From: TMED23 sp964566055
GTDB taxonomy: Bacteria > Pseudomonadota > Alphaproteobacteria > Rhodospirillales > UBA2165
DNA length: 64,000 nt
Assembly: GCA_964566055.1 (NCBI GenBank)
Contig: CAZMHI010000018.1
Span: forward strand, 9,581-73,580
Direction: 5' to 3'
The notes below the pieces were generated by a model. That model saw only the letters and a list, made by a program, of their open reading frames with translations, ran no database searches and was not told the origin of the DNA. Shown one piece after another: positions 34,764 through 42,871 of the stretch (position 1 is the stretch's first letter; every line of letters starts with the position of its first letter). The translations under genes and the position numbers were made by a program.

Positions 34764-34848
34764 TGGTGCGGGTGAAGGGACTTGAACCCCCACGGCCTAA
34801 GCCACTGGTACCTAAAACCAGCGCGTCTACCAATTCCGCCACACCCGC
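34764..34848 (-). tRNA. tRNA-Leu (anticodon UAG)
   Basis: An 85-nt class II tRNA on the minus strand. The acceptor pairs GCGGGTG with CACCCGC, CCA is encoded at 34764-34766, the anticodon stem CTGGT/ACCAG encloses TTTAGGT (TAG), there is a long variable arm, and the T-arm contains GGTTCAAGTCC. Confidence 0.95.
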
Positions 34849-34893
34849 ACATAAAATAGCCTAGCGCTGGGTAGCCATCGCCAGAGCGCGCAC

Positions 34894-34919
34894 TCTATAA
34901 AAAAAGTCCCCGCTGTCAA
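34894..34919 (-). promoter_or_regulatory. Promoter of tRNA-Leu
   Basis: The minus strand has a perfect TTGACA (34914-34919) followed by an AT-rich TATAGAGT whose TATAGA lies at 34894-34899. Spacing is 14 bp to TATAGA or 16 bp to TAGAGT, so the exact -10 is ambiguous. Confidence 0.45.
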
Positions 34920-34949
34920 ACGTTGTGTCGTAAATTAAGAAGATTATCA

Positions 34950-36371
34950 CTAATTTTTCAGCAGATTTTTTACCTGGCTCGACGCGTTTACCTCTTCGCC
35001 GGCGCGGTAAGATTCGTGATTGCTGTCGATGGTCTTCAAATTATAAAGATAATTCAGCATCACGCCGGCCGATTGCGCCAGCCCACGCTCTGACATATCG
35101 GCCTGCCAATTGAGCTGCTCGACCTGCGCGCCATTATTAAGATGGAAATGTGCCACCGAATCCGTCGAGGTGCCGCCACCGCGTTTTTCATGCAACAGAT
35201 AATGCGCACAAAGGCGTAGCAGTGGTTCCCGCAGAATTTCTGAAATCTGCTCATCTTCGTACCACTTATCGCGGGCCAGCAAATCGGCAAGTGCCGCTTC
35301 AGGCGAACCTTTGGAAGCGGCAGCCATAATCGCCTCATCCTGTTCGGTCGTCAGCAAATCGAAATTACTTTCGAGCAAACGCCCATCAAGCCAGCGGCGA
35401 AACCCAGGCAACGGTGAAAGCGTGGCGAAATTCTTTAAATTAGGCAGTTCTTTGGACAGGCTGTCGACAACCCGCTTAATAAGGAAGTTACCGAAGTTGA
35501 TACCCGACAAGCCGGCTTGCGCATTAGAGATCGAATAAAATATTGCCGAATCTGCGGTTTCGGTATCTCCCAGCGGCGCATCCTGATCAAGCAAAACCTG
35601 AACATTATCAGCAATGCCATTAACTAAGGCGACCCAGACAAAAATCAGTGGCTCTTCCGGCATGCGCGGATGGAAAAAAGCAAAACAGCGGCGGTCGGAG
35701 GCTAATCTGTTTTTAAGATCATCCCAATCTTTGATCTCGTGAACAGCTTCATAGGCGAACAGTTTTTCCAGCAATGACGCCGGTGCCTGCCAGGTGATCT
35801 GCTGCAGCTCCAAGAAGCCAACGTCAAACCAGCCGGTCAAAAGCGATTTAAGATCGCTCTCCAAACCTTTGAGCAAAACATCCTGCTTGGCCCATGGGAT
35901 CAGTTCCGCCCTCATATCGACCAAAAACTTCACACCTTCAGGCAGGGCATTAAATTGGGTCAGCAAATGGACCCGTGGCGCCTTCAAAGCTTTGCGTAAT
36001 TTTTGCTCGGCTTTAAAGCGTGCTCCACCATCTTCAGCTTGCGAGAGATTGCTTACCGCTTCGTTGATGGCCTCCTGGTTGGTGTCAAATTCACTGGCGA
36101 GAATATTGAGAAACTTCTGTCGCCCTTCTTCGTTGAGCGAAAGATAAGCATGACCGAGCGCGGCGGCCCGCTTACGCGCTGAGACCTCACCGCCTCTGGC
36201 ATCAAGACAAGCCTGCATGTGCTCTATCAAATGAAGACGATCATCCTCATCCAGATCAGGAGTCACCGAAATCTCTGAGGTCTCGCCGGTGTCCGAGGCA
36301 ATCTTATCCCAGGCGCCGCGCAAGTTACGCAGCGTGCGATCCCAAAAGCTCGATTTTTTATGTTCAGTCAT
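34950..36371 (-). CDS. Malonyl-CoA decarboxylase
   Basis: The 473-residue protein matches the MCD family: an N-terminal helical domain, then an acyltransferase-like catalytic domain with the proposed catalytic Ser at 319 (TLSPLPGFRRWL) and His at 408-410 (VAHFHLNNGAQ), followed by QLNWQADMSERG and QSAGVMLNYLYNL. It converts malonyl-CoA to acetyl-CoA and CO2. It stands alone on the minus strand, without a malonyl-CoA synthetase or transporter next to it. Confidence 0.93.
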   Translation of the reverse strand: MTEHKKSSFWDRTLRNLRGAWDKIASDTGETSEISVTPDLDEDDRLHLIEHMQACLDARGGEVSARKRAAALGHAYLSLNEEGRQKFLNILASEFDTNQEAINEAVSNLSQAEDGGARFKAEQKLRKALKAPRVHLLTQFNALPEGVKFLVDMRAELIPWAKQDVLLKGLESDLKSLLTGWFDVGFLELQQITWQAPASLLEKLFAYEAVHEIKDWDDLKNRLASDRRCFAFFHPRMPEEPLIFVWVALVNGIADNVQVLLDQDAPLGDTETADSAIFYSISNAQAGLSGINFGNFLIKRVVDSLSKELPNLKNFATLSPLPGFRRWLDGRLLESNFDLLTTEQDEAIMAAASKGSPEAALADLLARDKWYEDEQISEILREPLLRLCAHYLLHEKRGGGTSTDSVAHFHLNNGAQVEQLNWQADMSERGLAQSAGVMLNYLYNLKTIDSNHESYRAGEEVNASSQVKNLLKN

Positions 36372-36432
36372 GCTACCAATTTGTCTTATAAGTTATTGTT
36401 ATGCCTTCATTTAGCACATTTTGCTGAAAGGT

Positions 36433-37890
36433 CTAGAGGGTAGCCAGGACTTTTGGAATATTTTCAGTGATATCTTCTGCGATTAGTCCAGCACCATGGC
36501 GCCCCGCCGCTTCACCATGCAGCCAAGCGCTCGCACAAGCCGCCTCATAAGCGGGCATCCCTTGTGCCAGTAAGCCAGTGATTAATCCAGCCAAGACGTC
36601 ACCGGAACCGGCTGTCGCTAGAGTGACAGGAGCATTGGCATTAATTGCGATCCGGCCATCTGGCGACGCAATGACGGTGTCGGCACCTTTCAAAAGAACC
36701 ACTGCACCACTTTGTCGGGCTGCGTTTCTTACATTTGTCACTTTATCACCAGAGGCATCAAATAGCCGGACAAACTCACCTTCATGTGGAGTGAGCACTG
36801 ATGGACCTTTAATCCAGTTAAAAAGCGAGACCGGATCGTCTTCGAATATCGTCAATGCATCAGCATCAATGACGGTCGCTTTATTCGCCCGCAAAGCAGC
36901 TATCGTGCGTCGGCGGGTTTCATCCGTCACGCCATTGCCGGGGCCGACCAATACTGCGTTGCGGCGAGGATCACCTATCGCATCATTAAAAGACTGATCC
37001 CCCAGCGATGAAAACATACAGCCAGGATCACCGGCAAGATATATGTCTTTGGCACGTTCGTCTGCGGCAATGGTCACCAGCCCTGCCCCGACCCGCCTGG
37101 CCGCCCGGGCTGCCAATCGAGCTGCGCCCGTCATCTCCGCACCGCCGGATATAATCGCATGGCCCCGGGAGTATTTGTGGTCGCTAAGAGTTGGTCGCGG
37201 AAATAGATCAGTCCAGTTCGCAGGCGCGTTTTCGACGACATTCGGTTTGATCTTATCTAAGACTGTTTCCGGAATGCCAATATCTGTAACCTGGACTTCA
37301 CCGCACAAGGCTCGTCCCGGCAACATCAGATGACCTGGTTTTTTACGGAAGAACGATACAGTTAGCTGAGCTTGCGGCGCTGTCCCCCTCAGTTGTCCGG
37401 AATTGCCATCAATCCCGCTTGGCATATCAATGGCAAGGCAGGGAATTTTCCGAGTCTTAATCTCTTCGATAATGTCTTTGGCAGCCCCTTCGATATCGCG
37501 GGTCAGGCCAGCGCCGAACAACGCATCAATAACGAGATTGGTGTCTTTGAGGAGTGCAACATCAAGAGGATTAATTTCGCCTTCCCATCGTTTGGCGTTC
37601 GCCTTGGCATCCCCTTTGAGCTTTTTGACGCCACCCAGCAGACCAAGCGCCACCGGCCAGCCAGCCTCCTTGAGATACCTAGCAACAACAAACCCGTCAC
37701 CGCCATTATTGCCGGGCCCGCAGAGCACAACCACCCGTCGCCGCGTCCAACGTTTACGTAAAGTTTTAAAAACCGAGAGACCGGCATTTTCCATCAACTC
37801 AAGGCTCGGCACACCCGCCTTCACCGCCAAGGCATCCGCGCGGCCCATTTCTTCAACGGTCAGGAGTTCATTGTTAGAAATGGAAGTCAT
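36433..37890 (-). CDS. nnr: Bifunctional NAD(P)H-hydrate epimerase / ADP-dependent dehydratase
   Basis: The 485-residue fusion repairs hydrated NAD(P)H. Residues about 1-215 form the YjeF_N epimerase domain (VVVLCGPGNNGGDGFVVARYL). Residues about 225-485 form the ribokinase-like dehydratase domain, with HKYSRGHAIISGG, VLTPHEGEFVRLF, VLLKGADTVI and the ATP/ADP site LATAGSGDVLAGLITGLLAQG. It is 15 bp downstream of the small membrane protein gene on the same strand. Confidence 0.94.
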   Translation of the reverse strand: MTSISNNELLTVEEMGRADALAVKAGVPSLELMENAGLSVFKTLRKRWTRRRVVVLCGPGNNGGDGFVVARYLKEAGWPVALGLLGGVKKLKGDAKANAKRWEGEINPLDVALLKDTNLVIDALFGAGLTRDIEGAAKDIIEEIKTRKIPCLAIDMPSGIDGNSGQLRGTAPQAQLTVSFFRKKPGHLMLPGRALCGEVQVTDIGIPETVLDKIKPNVVENAPANWTDLFPRPTLSDHKYSRGHAIISGGAEMTGAARLAARAARRVGAGLVTIAADERAKDIYLAGDPGCMFSSLGDQSFNDAIGDPRRNAVLVGPGNGVTDETRRRTIAALRANKATVIDADALTIFEDDPVSLFNWIKGPSVLTPHEGEFVRLFDASGDKVTNVRNAARQSGAVVLLKGADTVIASPDGRIAINANAPVTLATAGSGDVLAGLITGLLAQGMPAYEAACASAWLHGEAAGRHGAGLIAEDITENIPKVLATL

Positions 37891-37905
37891 AAATTCTAAG
37901 TGTGG

Positions 37906-38130
37906 TTAACTGAAATAATTTTGTAGCAAGGGAACAATTTGAACGATAATCACTAAGGCGATCATCCACTGAACCAACGTGATCCGTCCATCAATAGCTG
38001 TAAGCCGATTTTTAATTTCGCTGGTTTTCGATTCAAAATTTGCAACGGCTTCAGCTGCGGCCCGCGCCTTATCTTCTTTTGCGCCAGCATCGATTAGTGC
38101 ATCATAAACTTCTGCAATCATTGTACTCAT
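37906..38130 (-). CDS. Small coiled-coil membrane protein (CCDC90/DUF1640-like)
   Basis: A 74-residue protein: an N-terminal helical segment (IAEVYDALIDAGAKEDKARAAAEAV), a short coiled coil, and one C-terminal membrane helix (WMIALVIIVQIVPLLQNYF). The pattern fits the DUF1640/CCDC90-like tail-anchored proteins common in alphaproteobacteria; the assignment rests on pattern only. MIAEV at codon 4 is an alternative start. It probably shares a transcript with nnr. Function unknown. Confidence 0.7.
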   Translation of the reverse strand: MSTMIAEVYDALIDAGAKEDKARAAAEAVANFESKTSEIKNRLTAIDGRITLVQWMIALVIIVQIVPLLQNYFS

Positions 38131-38262
38131 AGCTCTAACTTAGTCCTTTTCACTAATATTTCGCAAGTGAAGGCTTTTTTGCTTTCCCTATACCTATGGA
38201 CTGGCTAGAGGCGGTTTTTGCCGATATAACACGCCTCGCAGTTAAATAAGGAAGTCCCCATC

Positions 38263-39513
38263 GTGAAAGTAGTTATCCTCGGAGCCGGCGTTGTTGGCGT
38301 CACCGCCGCTTATTACCTCCAAAAAGACGGCCACGAAGTTACCGTGATCGACCGCCAGGACGGCGCCGGTCTGGAAACCAGCTTTGCCAATGGCGGGCAG
38401 ATATCGCCAAGCCAGGCTTACCCCTGGGCAGCACCGGAAGTGCCGTTTTTGATGCTGAAATGGCTGGGCCGTAATGATGCGCCGCTTTTGTACCGGATGC
38501 GTCTTGATCCCCGTCTCTGGATTTGGAGCTTGCGGTTTCTCGCTAATTGCACACCCGGCAATTTCATGAAGAACACGGTGAAGAATCTCCGCATGTCGCT
38601 TTACAGCCGCACCTTGCTACCAGAAATCCGGCGCGATACCGGCATTGAATATGATTGTCTCGAACGCGGTATCCTGCAGATTTACCGCGACCAGAAAGAG
38701 CTGGATAAGGCTGCCAAGTTCAACGACGCGCTTGAAAAATTGGGCTGTGCCCATGAGGTGCTGGATAAAGCCGGTGTCCACAAACTGGAACCTGCCTATG
38801 ATTCGAGCCCCGACAAAATCATCGGCGGCATCTATACCAAAGACGACGAGAGCGGCGATGCCTTTAAGTTCTCGCAAGAGCTGGCCAAATATGCAGCAAA
38901 CCAAGGCGTGACGTTCCGCTATGGCGAAACCATAAAATCTTTGAATAAATACGGCTCTAAGATCATCTCGGTAACGACTGACAAAGACACCATTACCGCC
39001 GATACGTTCGTTATGAGTATGGGCAGCTATTCGCCAATCTTTCTGCGCCCGCTCGGTATCAGTGCGCCGATCCAGCCAGTCAAAGGCTATTCGGTGACAG
39101 TACCGACCGCCGGTCATAATGGCGCGCCAACCGTCAGCCTCACCGACAATGACCACAAGCTGGTCTTCAGCCGGGTCGGCGAACGCATGCGGGTGGCGGG
39201 CACGGCGGAGTTCACCGGCTATGATACCGAGATGAAAGATGGCCGTGTCGAATCTTTACGCGATCTGGCGCAAAAACTTTTCCCGAATGCCGGCGAATAT
39301 GCTGAAACCGAGTTCTGGACTGGCCTCCGGCCGATGACCCCGGACGGTGTACCGATCATCGGCCCGACGGCTTACGAGAACCTGTATATGAATACCGGCC
39401 ACGGCACTCTCGGCTGGACCATGTGCGCCAGCTCCGGCCAACTCACCGCTGATTTGATCGCAGGAAGGACTCCATCGGTCGATATCAGCGATGTCGGGCT
39501 GGATCGGTTTTAA
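38263..39513 (+). CDS. dadA: D-amino acid dehydrogenase
   Basis: The 416-residue flavoprotein of the DAO family begins with the FAD dinucleotide motif GAGVVG at 7-12 (VILGAGVVGVTAAYYL), and contains TSFANGGQISPSQAYPWAAP, GYSVTVP and the C-terminal WTGLRPMTPDGVPIIG plus NTGHGTLGWTMC typical of DadA. It oxidises D-amino acids to 2-oxo acids and ammonia, passing electrons to the quinone pool at the membrane. No alanine racemase (dadX) is adjacent. It could take the D-amino acids made by the carbamoylase encoded at 19.4 kb. Confidence 0.93.
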   Translation: MKVVILGAGVVGVTAAYYLQKDGHEVTVIDRQDGAGLETSFANGGQISPSQAYPWAAPEVPFLMLKWLGRNDAPLLYRMRLDPRLWIWSLRFLANCTPGNFMKNTVKNLRMSLYSRTLLPEIRRDTGIEYDCLERGILQIYRDQKELDKAAKFNDALEKLGCAHEVLDKAGVHKLEPAYDSSPDKIIGGIYTKDDESGDAFKFSQELAKYAANQGVTFRYGETIKSLNKYGSKIISVTTDKDTITADTFVMSMGSYSPIFLRPLGISAPIQPVKGYSVTVPTAGHNGAPTVSLTDNDHKLVFSRVGERMRVAGTAEFTGYDTEMKDGRVESLRDLAQKLFPNAGEYAETEFWTGLRPMTPDGVPIIGPTAYENLYMNTGHGTLGWTMCASSGQLTADLIAGRTPSVDISDVGLDRF

Positions 39514-39524
39514 ATAACATTGCT

Positions 39525-39600
39525 GTCATCCTGGACTCGATCTGGAATCCAGATTTGCTTCAACCAGACTGGACCCCGGGTCGGGGCCCGGGGTGACGAT
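39525..39600. repeat. Intergenic palindromic repeat, copy 2
   Basis: This unit has the same architecture as that at 20341-20440: TGTCATCCTGGA, then a GGAATCCAGAT stretch, CTGGACCC and a GC-rich hairpin ACCCCGGG-N6-CCCGGGGT (39573-39594), ending in GACGA. It lies just after dadA. Confidence 0.6.
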
Positions 39601-39621
39601 TGTGTTCCCCCCTCTTTCCAT

Positions 39622-39661
39622 TTGACAAACGGTCTGTTCTCAATTAGAACAAATAGAGAAC
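39622..39661 (+). promoter_or_regulatory. SOS promoter with LexA box (imuA-imuB-vapBC-dnaE2)
   Basis: TTGACA (39622-39627) and TAGAAC (39645-39650) are spaced by 17 bp. The -10 overlaps GAAC-N7-GAAC at 39647-39661, which is the alphaproteobacterial LexA operator (GTTC-N7-GTTC on the other strand). A further GTTC (39636-39639) and GAAC (39671-39674) flank it. The position predicts LexA occlusion of RNA polymerase until DNA damage. Confidence 0.85.
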
Positions 39662-39704
39662 ATTTAATGAGAACACAGGATCAAAAAGGACCAAGGAGGG
39701 CAGC

Positions 39705-40550
39705 ATGCACGCAGCAGCATTGGACAGAACGCCCACATCACGCACCGTTTTTCACCCGAACCCGGCGGTTTTGGACAGTCTACGCAGCCAAATCCGCCAG
39801 CTTGAGCGGGAGAGCGTTCTGCCCGCCCAGACTGAACCCACGATTTCCCTCGGTGATCCTGACATTAACGGCGCTCTGCCCTGGGGCGGTCTGCCGGTCA
39901 CCGGTCTGCATGAGATTTTCGGTGATACCGCGGCTGTGGGTTTTGCGGCGGCGCTAATTCAAAAAATAGCCGGAAACTCTGAAGCGCCGATCCTCTGGTG
40001 TCAGCATGGCAGCGATCTCTATGGGCACGGTGTGGCGGAATTCGGCATTGATCCCGACCGGCTGATCCTGGTGCAGGGCAAAAGCGATACCGATATTCTC
40101 TGGGCGATGGAAGAAGGCTTGCGCAGTTCGGGGATCGCGGCGGTGGTTGGCCGGCCTTACAAAATCCCGCCGATTGCCGGGCGGCGCCTGCAATTGGCAG
40201 CTGAGGAAAACGGCGTGACGGGGCTTTTGTTGCGCCCGCAAAGCCTTAACAAGAACCAACAATCCCCGACCAGCGCCGCGCTGACCCGCTGGCACGTCAC
40301 GGCGGCGCCCAGCATCACACCGGCCAGCGGTATCGGCCTCGGCGCACCCAAATGGAATTTGGAACTCCAGCGCTATCGCTACAGTGCGCTCAACTTACAA
40401 AAACAAGCTGAAAAACAACGAATAGCCGGGAGGGTAAACTCCTGGCAGGTGGAATGGTGTCATGAAACGGGTGATCTCTCTGTGGTTGCCGACCTTTGCG
40501 ACGGATCGGCTCAACCGCAGGAAAACGAAAACAGGCAAAAAGCCGGCTAA
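39705..40550 (+). CDS. imuA: ImuA, RecA-like mutagenesis accessory protein
   Basis: The 281-residue protein shows the SulA/RecA-like ImuA features: LPWGGLPVTGLHEIFGD near residue 60, PILWCQ, IDPDRLILVQGKSDTDILWAMEEGLRS, and a C-terminal WQVEWCHETGDLSVVADLCD. ImuA works with ImuB and DnaE2 in SOS-induced translesion synthesis. A good AGGAGGG site precedes the ATG. The tail overlaps the imuB start by 89 bp in another frame, a long but recurrent overlap in this cassette. It is the first gene after the LexA box. Confidence 0.92.
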   Translation: MHAAALDRTPTSRTVFHPNPAVLDSLRSQIRQLERESVLPAQTEPTISLGDPDINGALPWGGLPVTGLHEIFGDTAAVGFAAALIQKIAGNSEAPILWCQHGSDLYGHGVAEFGIDPDRLILVQGKSDTDILWAMEEGLRSSGIAAVVGRPYKIPPIAGRRLQLAAEENGVTGLLLRPQSLNKNQQSPTSAALTRWHVTAAPSITPASGIGLGAPKWNLELQRYRYSALNLQKQAEKQRIAGRVNSWQVEWCHETGDLSVVADLCDGSAQPQENENRQKAG

Positions 40551-42069
40551 GACTAGGTTTTCTCGGCCGCTACCCCTCGTCACCGTTACCACACAGCACG
40601 GGGGGCAACGGATTGCGGCGGCAAATCAGGCGGCAGACGCAGCGGGTATCAAGCCCGGCCTCTCCCTCGCTGATGCCAGGGCGCTATTTCCGGACTTGGT
40701 CGTCAAACAAGCCGACCCGGCAGCTGATCTGAAAGCGCTCGATAAATTGGCGGCAGCCTGTGAGCGTTATACCCCCTGGACGGCTATTGATCCTTTAGGC
40801 GGTGGGCTACTGACCGATATGAGTGGCAGCGGCGGCCTCTGGCTGGACATCACCGGCTGCGCGCATTTATACGGGGGTGAAATTGCGCTGGTTGAAGATT
40901 TGCAAGACCGCTGTCTTGAGGCTGGCTACCAGCCCCGTATCGGTCTGGCGGATACGCCGGGGGCTGCCTGGGCGGCGGCTCGTTTTAGCGATACATCCCT
41001 TACCATCATCCCGCCAAGAACACATAAACACAGCCTCGCCCCCTTACCCATCGCCGGCTTGCGGCTTGATCCGGCGACGCTTGACGGGCTGGAAAGTCTC
41101 GGCCTCCGCCAAATTGGCGATCTCTATGAAATGCCGCGGGCACCCTTGGCGTCGCGTTTCGGTGGCCAAGCGTTACGGCGGCTGGATCAATTGTTGGGCC
41201 GGCTGGAGGAACCGGTCTCGCCCCGCCGCCCCGCGCCCAGTCACTTTGCCCGCCTGGTCTTTGCCGAGCCGATTGGCCGCACGGAAGATATCAGTCTGGC
41301 GCTTGATAAGTTACTGGCCACGCTCTGTCCTGAATTAGAAGAGGCGATGCTGGGTGCGCGGCGGCTGGAACTGATCATTTTCCGGGTTGATAACACGCGG
41401 GCTAGTCTAGCCATCGGTACCAGCCAACCGTCGCGTGATGCGGACCATCTGGCGCGCTTATTTCGGGATGACCTCGACAAACTCGATCCCGGTTTTGGCA
41501 TTGAGGTTATTGTCCTGGCGGCAAGCGAGACCAACGCCCTGGCTGCCCGCCAAATTGATATTGGCGGCAAAACCGCCCAACAAGCACAGGAAAACGCCGC
41601 CAAACTGGTGGACCGGCTCTCGGGGCGCTTAGGTATGGGGAATGTCATCCGCTTGCATCCGGTTGAGAGCCACCTGCCGGAATGTGCCAGTGAAACCCAC
41701 CCGGCACTCAAAAAATCTAAAAGTGAGATAAGTTGGGATGGTCCGCTCCGACGCCCACCGCGCCCCCTCCAGTTATTAACCCAGCCTTTGCCGATTGATG
41801 TTATGGCCCCGGTGCCGGACGGCCCACCGGTGATGTTCCGCTGGCGCAAACAGCAGCACAAAATCACCCGCGCCGAAGGCCCTGAACGCATTTCACCGGA
41901 ATGGTGGCGGCCGACGCAATTGCAGACCCGCTCACGCAGCCTGACCAAGGAAACCCGGGATTATTACCGGCTCGAGGACCACAACGGCAACCGCTACTGG
42001 GTCTACCGCGAAGGCCTCTACCGCCCGGACAAGCCCCCTGGCTGGTACCTCCATGGGTTCTTCGCGTGA
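40462..42069 (+). CDS. imuB: ImuB, catalytically inactive Y-family polymerase homolog
   Basis: The 535-residue Y-family-like protein opens with ISLWLPTFATDRL. The acidic DIDxFFAS and SIDE motifs of active Y-family polymerases are replaced here (for example GGLWLDITGCAHLYGGE), so it should be non-catalytic. It is thought to bridge the sliding clamp, ImuA and DnaE2. The C-terminus ends with RLEDHNGNRYWVYREGLY. An AAAGGAGG site at 42076-42083 just after the stop has no large gene at the right distance; the next gene is vapB. Confidence 0.93.
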   Translation: MKRVISLWLPTFATDRLNRRKTKTGKKPAKTRFSRPLPLVTVTTQHGGQRIAAANQAADAAGIKPGLSLADARALFPDLVVKQADPAADLKALDKLAAACERYTPWTAIDPLGGGLLTDMSGSGGLWLDITGCAHLYGGEIALVEDLQDRCLEAGYQPRIGLADTPGAAWAAARFSDTSLTIIPPRTHKHSLAPLPIAGLRLDPATLDGLESLGLRQIGDLYEMPRAPLASRFGGQALRRLDQLLGRLEEPVSPRRPAPSHFARLVFAEPIGRTEDISLALDKLLATLCPELEEAMLGARRLELIIFRVDNTRASLAIGTSQPSRDADHLARLFRDDLDKLDPGFGIEVIVLAASETNALAARQIDIGGKTAQQAQENAAKLVDRLSGRLGMGNVIRLHPVESHLPECASETHPALKKSKSEISWDGPLRRPPRPLQLLTQPLPIDVMAPVPDGPPVMFRWRKQQHKITRAEGPERISPEWWRPTQLQTRSRSLTKETRDYYRLEDHNGNRYWVYREGLYRPDKPPGWYLHGFFA

Positions 42070-42094
42070 GTGATGAAAGGAGGTTTGTGGGAAA

Positions 42095-42142
42095 ATGCTA
42101 GCAAAATGCATGCATTTTTGATATGCTAGCAAAATGCTAGCA
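42095..42142 (+). promoter_or_regulatory. TGCTAGCA repeat array, probable VapBC operator
   Basis: The 8-bp palindrome TGCTAGCA occurs three times (42096-42103, 42124-42131, 42135-42142). The 15-mer ATGCTAGCAAAATGC occurs twice (42095-42109 and 42123-42137), and the palindrome AAAATGCATGCATTTT spans 42103-42118. Multiple palindromes immediately upstream of vapB are what an RHH antitoxin operator looks like. The assignment is inferred from position and symmetry. Confidence 0.6.
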
Positions 42143-42185
42143 AACTGAACTGGCAAAAATAAATTTCGCTGATTGGAGAAAAACC

Positions 42186-42422
42186 ATGTCTACGCTCACC
42201 ATAAGGAATGTAGAGGAAGAGGTAATGAAAAATTTGAAACAACAAGCCAAGCGCAACAATCGCTCCGTCGAAGCAGAAGTTCGAGAGCTTCTTAAGCGCA
42301 ATGTTGGCCGTAAATCACCTGAAGAACTCCTTGCCTTGGCCGATAAAATAGCCGCAATGACCCCCAAGGGCGTCAAGCAAACCGATAGCGGGGAACTACA
42401 ACGAGAGGACAGAGACCGTTGA
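42186..42422 (+). CDS. vapB: VapB/FitA-type ribbon-helix-helix antitoxin
   Basis: The 78-residue protein has an N-terminal RHH DNA-binding segment (STLTIRNVEEEVMKNLKQQA, then NNRSVEAEVRELL) of the FitA/Arc type and a charged C-terminal tail suited to neutralising a PIN toxin. The gene has a GGAG site 7 bp before the ATG. Its stop overlaps the toxin's TTG start by 3 bases. The pair lies inside the SOS mutagenesis operon, between imuB and dnaE2. Confidence 0.88.
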   Translation: MSTLTIRNVEEEVMKNLKQQAKRNNRSVEAEVRELLKRNVGRKSPEELLALADKIAAMTPKGVKQTDSGELQREDRDR

Positions 42423-42871
42423 CTTTAATCATTGATTCCAGTGTTGCCATAAAATGGTTTGTCCAAGAAAACCAACGTGATCATGCGCTCCAAATATTAG
42501 AGAGCAGGAAGGATATTTTGGCGCCTGATTTTATCGAGATAGAAATGGCAAATATCACTTGGAAGAAAGTCAGGCAGAACGAAATTGATGGCAGCCATGT
42601 AAAAACAATTGTCGCTGCTCTGCCGGAATATATACCAGAATTACTTCCTACGTCGCCGTTCATATATCGAGCCATTGAATTAGCTATAGACCTTGATCAT
42701 CCAATTTACGATTGCGTATATTTGGCCTGTGCTATGCACCAAAATGGCTTGATCGTTACAGCAGACAAAAGACTATTTAATAAACTTCAACCCACTGCTT
42801 ACAAAGACTTGGTTAAATTCTTAGACGACCCAAGTTTAATCTCTCCTCCCCCCAATGACCTCCTACGCTGA
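42419..42871 (+). CDS. vapC: VapC-type PIN-domain ribonuclease toxin
   Basis: The 150-residue PIN-domain protein starts at a TTG overlapping the vapB stop. Acidic active-site residues are visible in IIDSSVAIKW, DFIEIEMAN, HPIYDCVYLACAM and VTADKRL. VapC toxins cleave tRNA or rRNA. The last codons (SLISPPPNDLLR) are read from DNA that also encodes the start of dnaE2 in a different frame, a 17-bp overlap, so toxin translation may deliver ribosomes to dnaE2. Confidence 0.88.
   Translation: MTLIIDSSVAIKWFVQENQRDHALQILESRKDILAPDFIEIEMANITWKKVRQNEIDGSHVKTIVAALPEYIPELLPTSPFIYRAIELAIDLDHPIYDCVYLACAMHQNGLIVTADKRLFNKLQPTAYKDLVKFLDDPSLISPPPNDLLR

Noticed and set aside
42095..42121. 8-codon frame MLAKCMHF after the AAAGGAGG site
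   Set aside because: Too short and built from the palindromic repeats; more likely operator DNA, though a leader peptide cannot be excluded.
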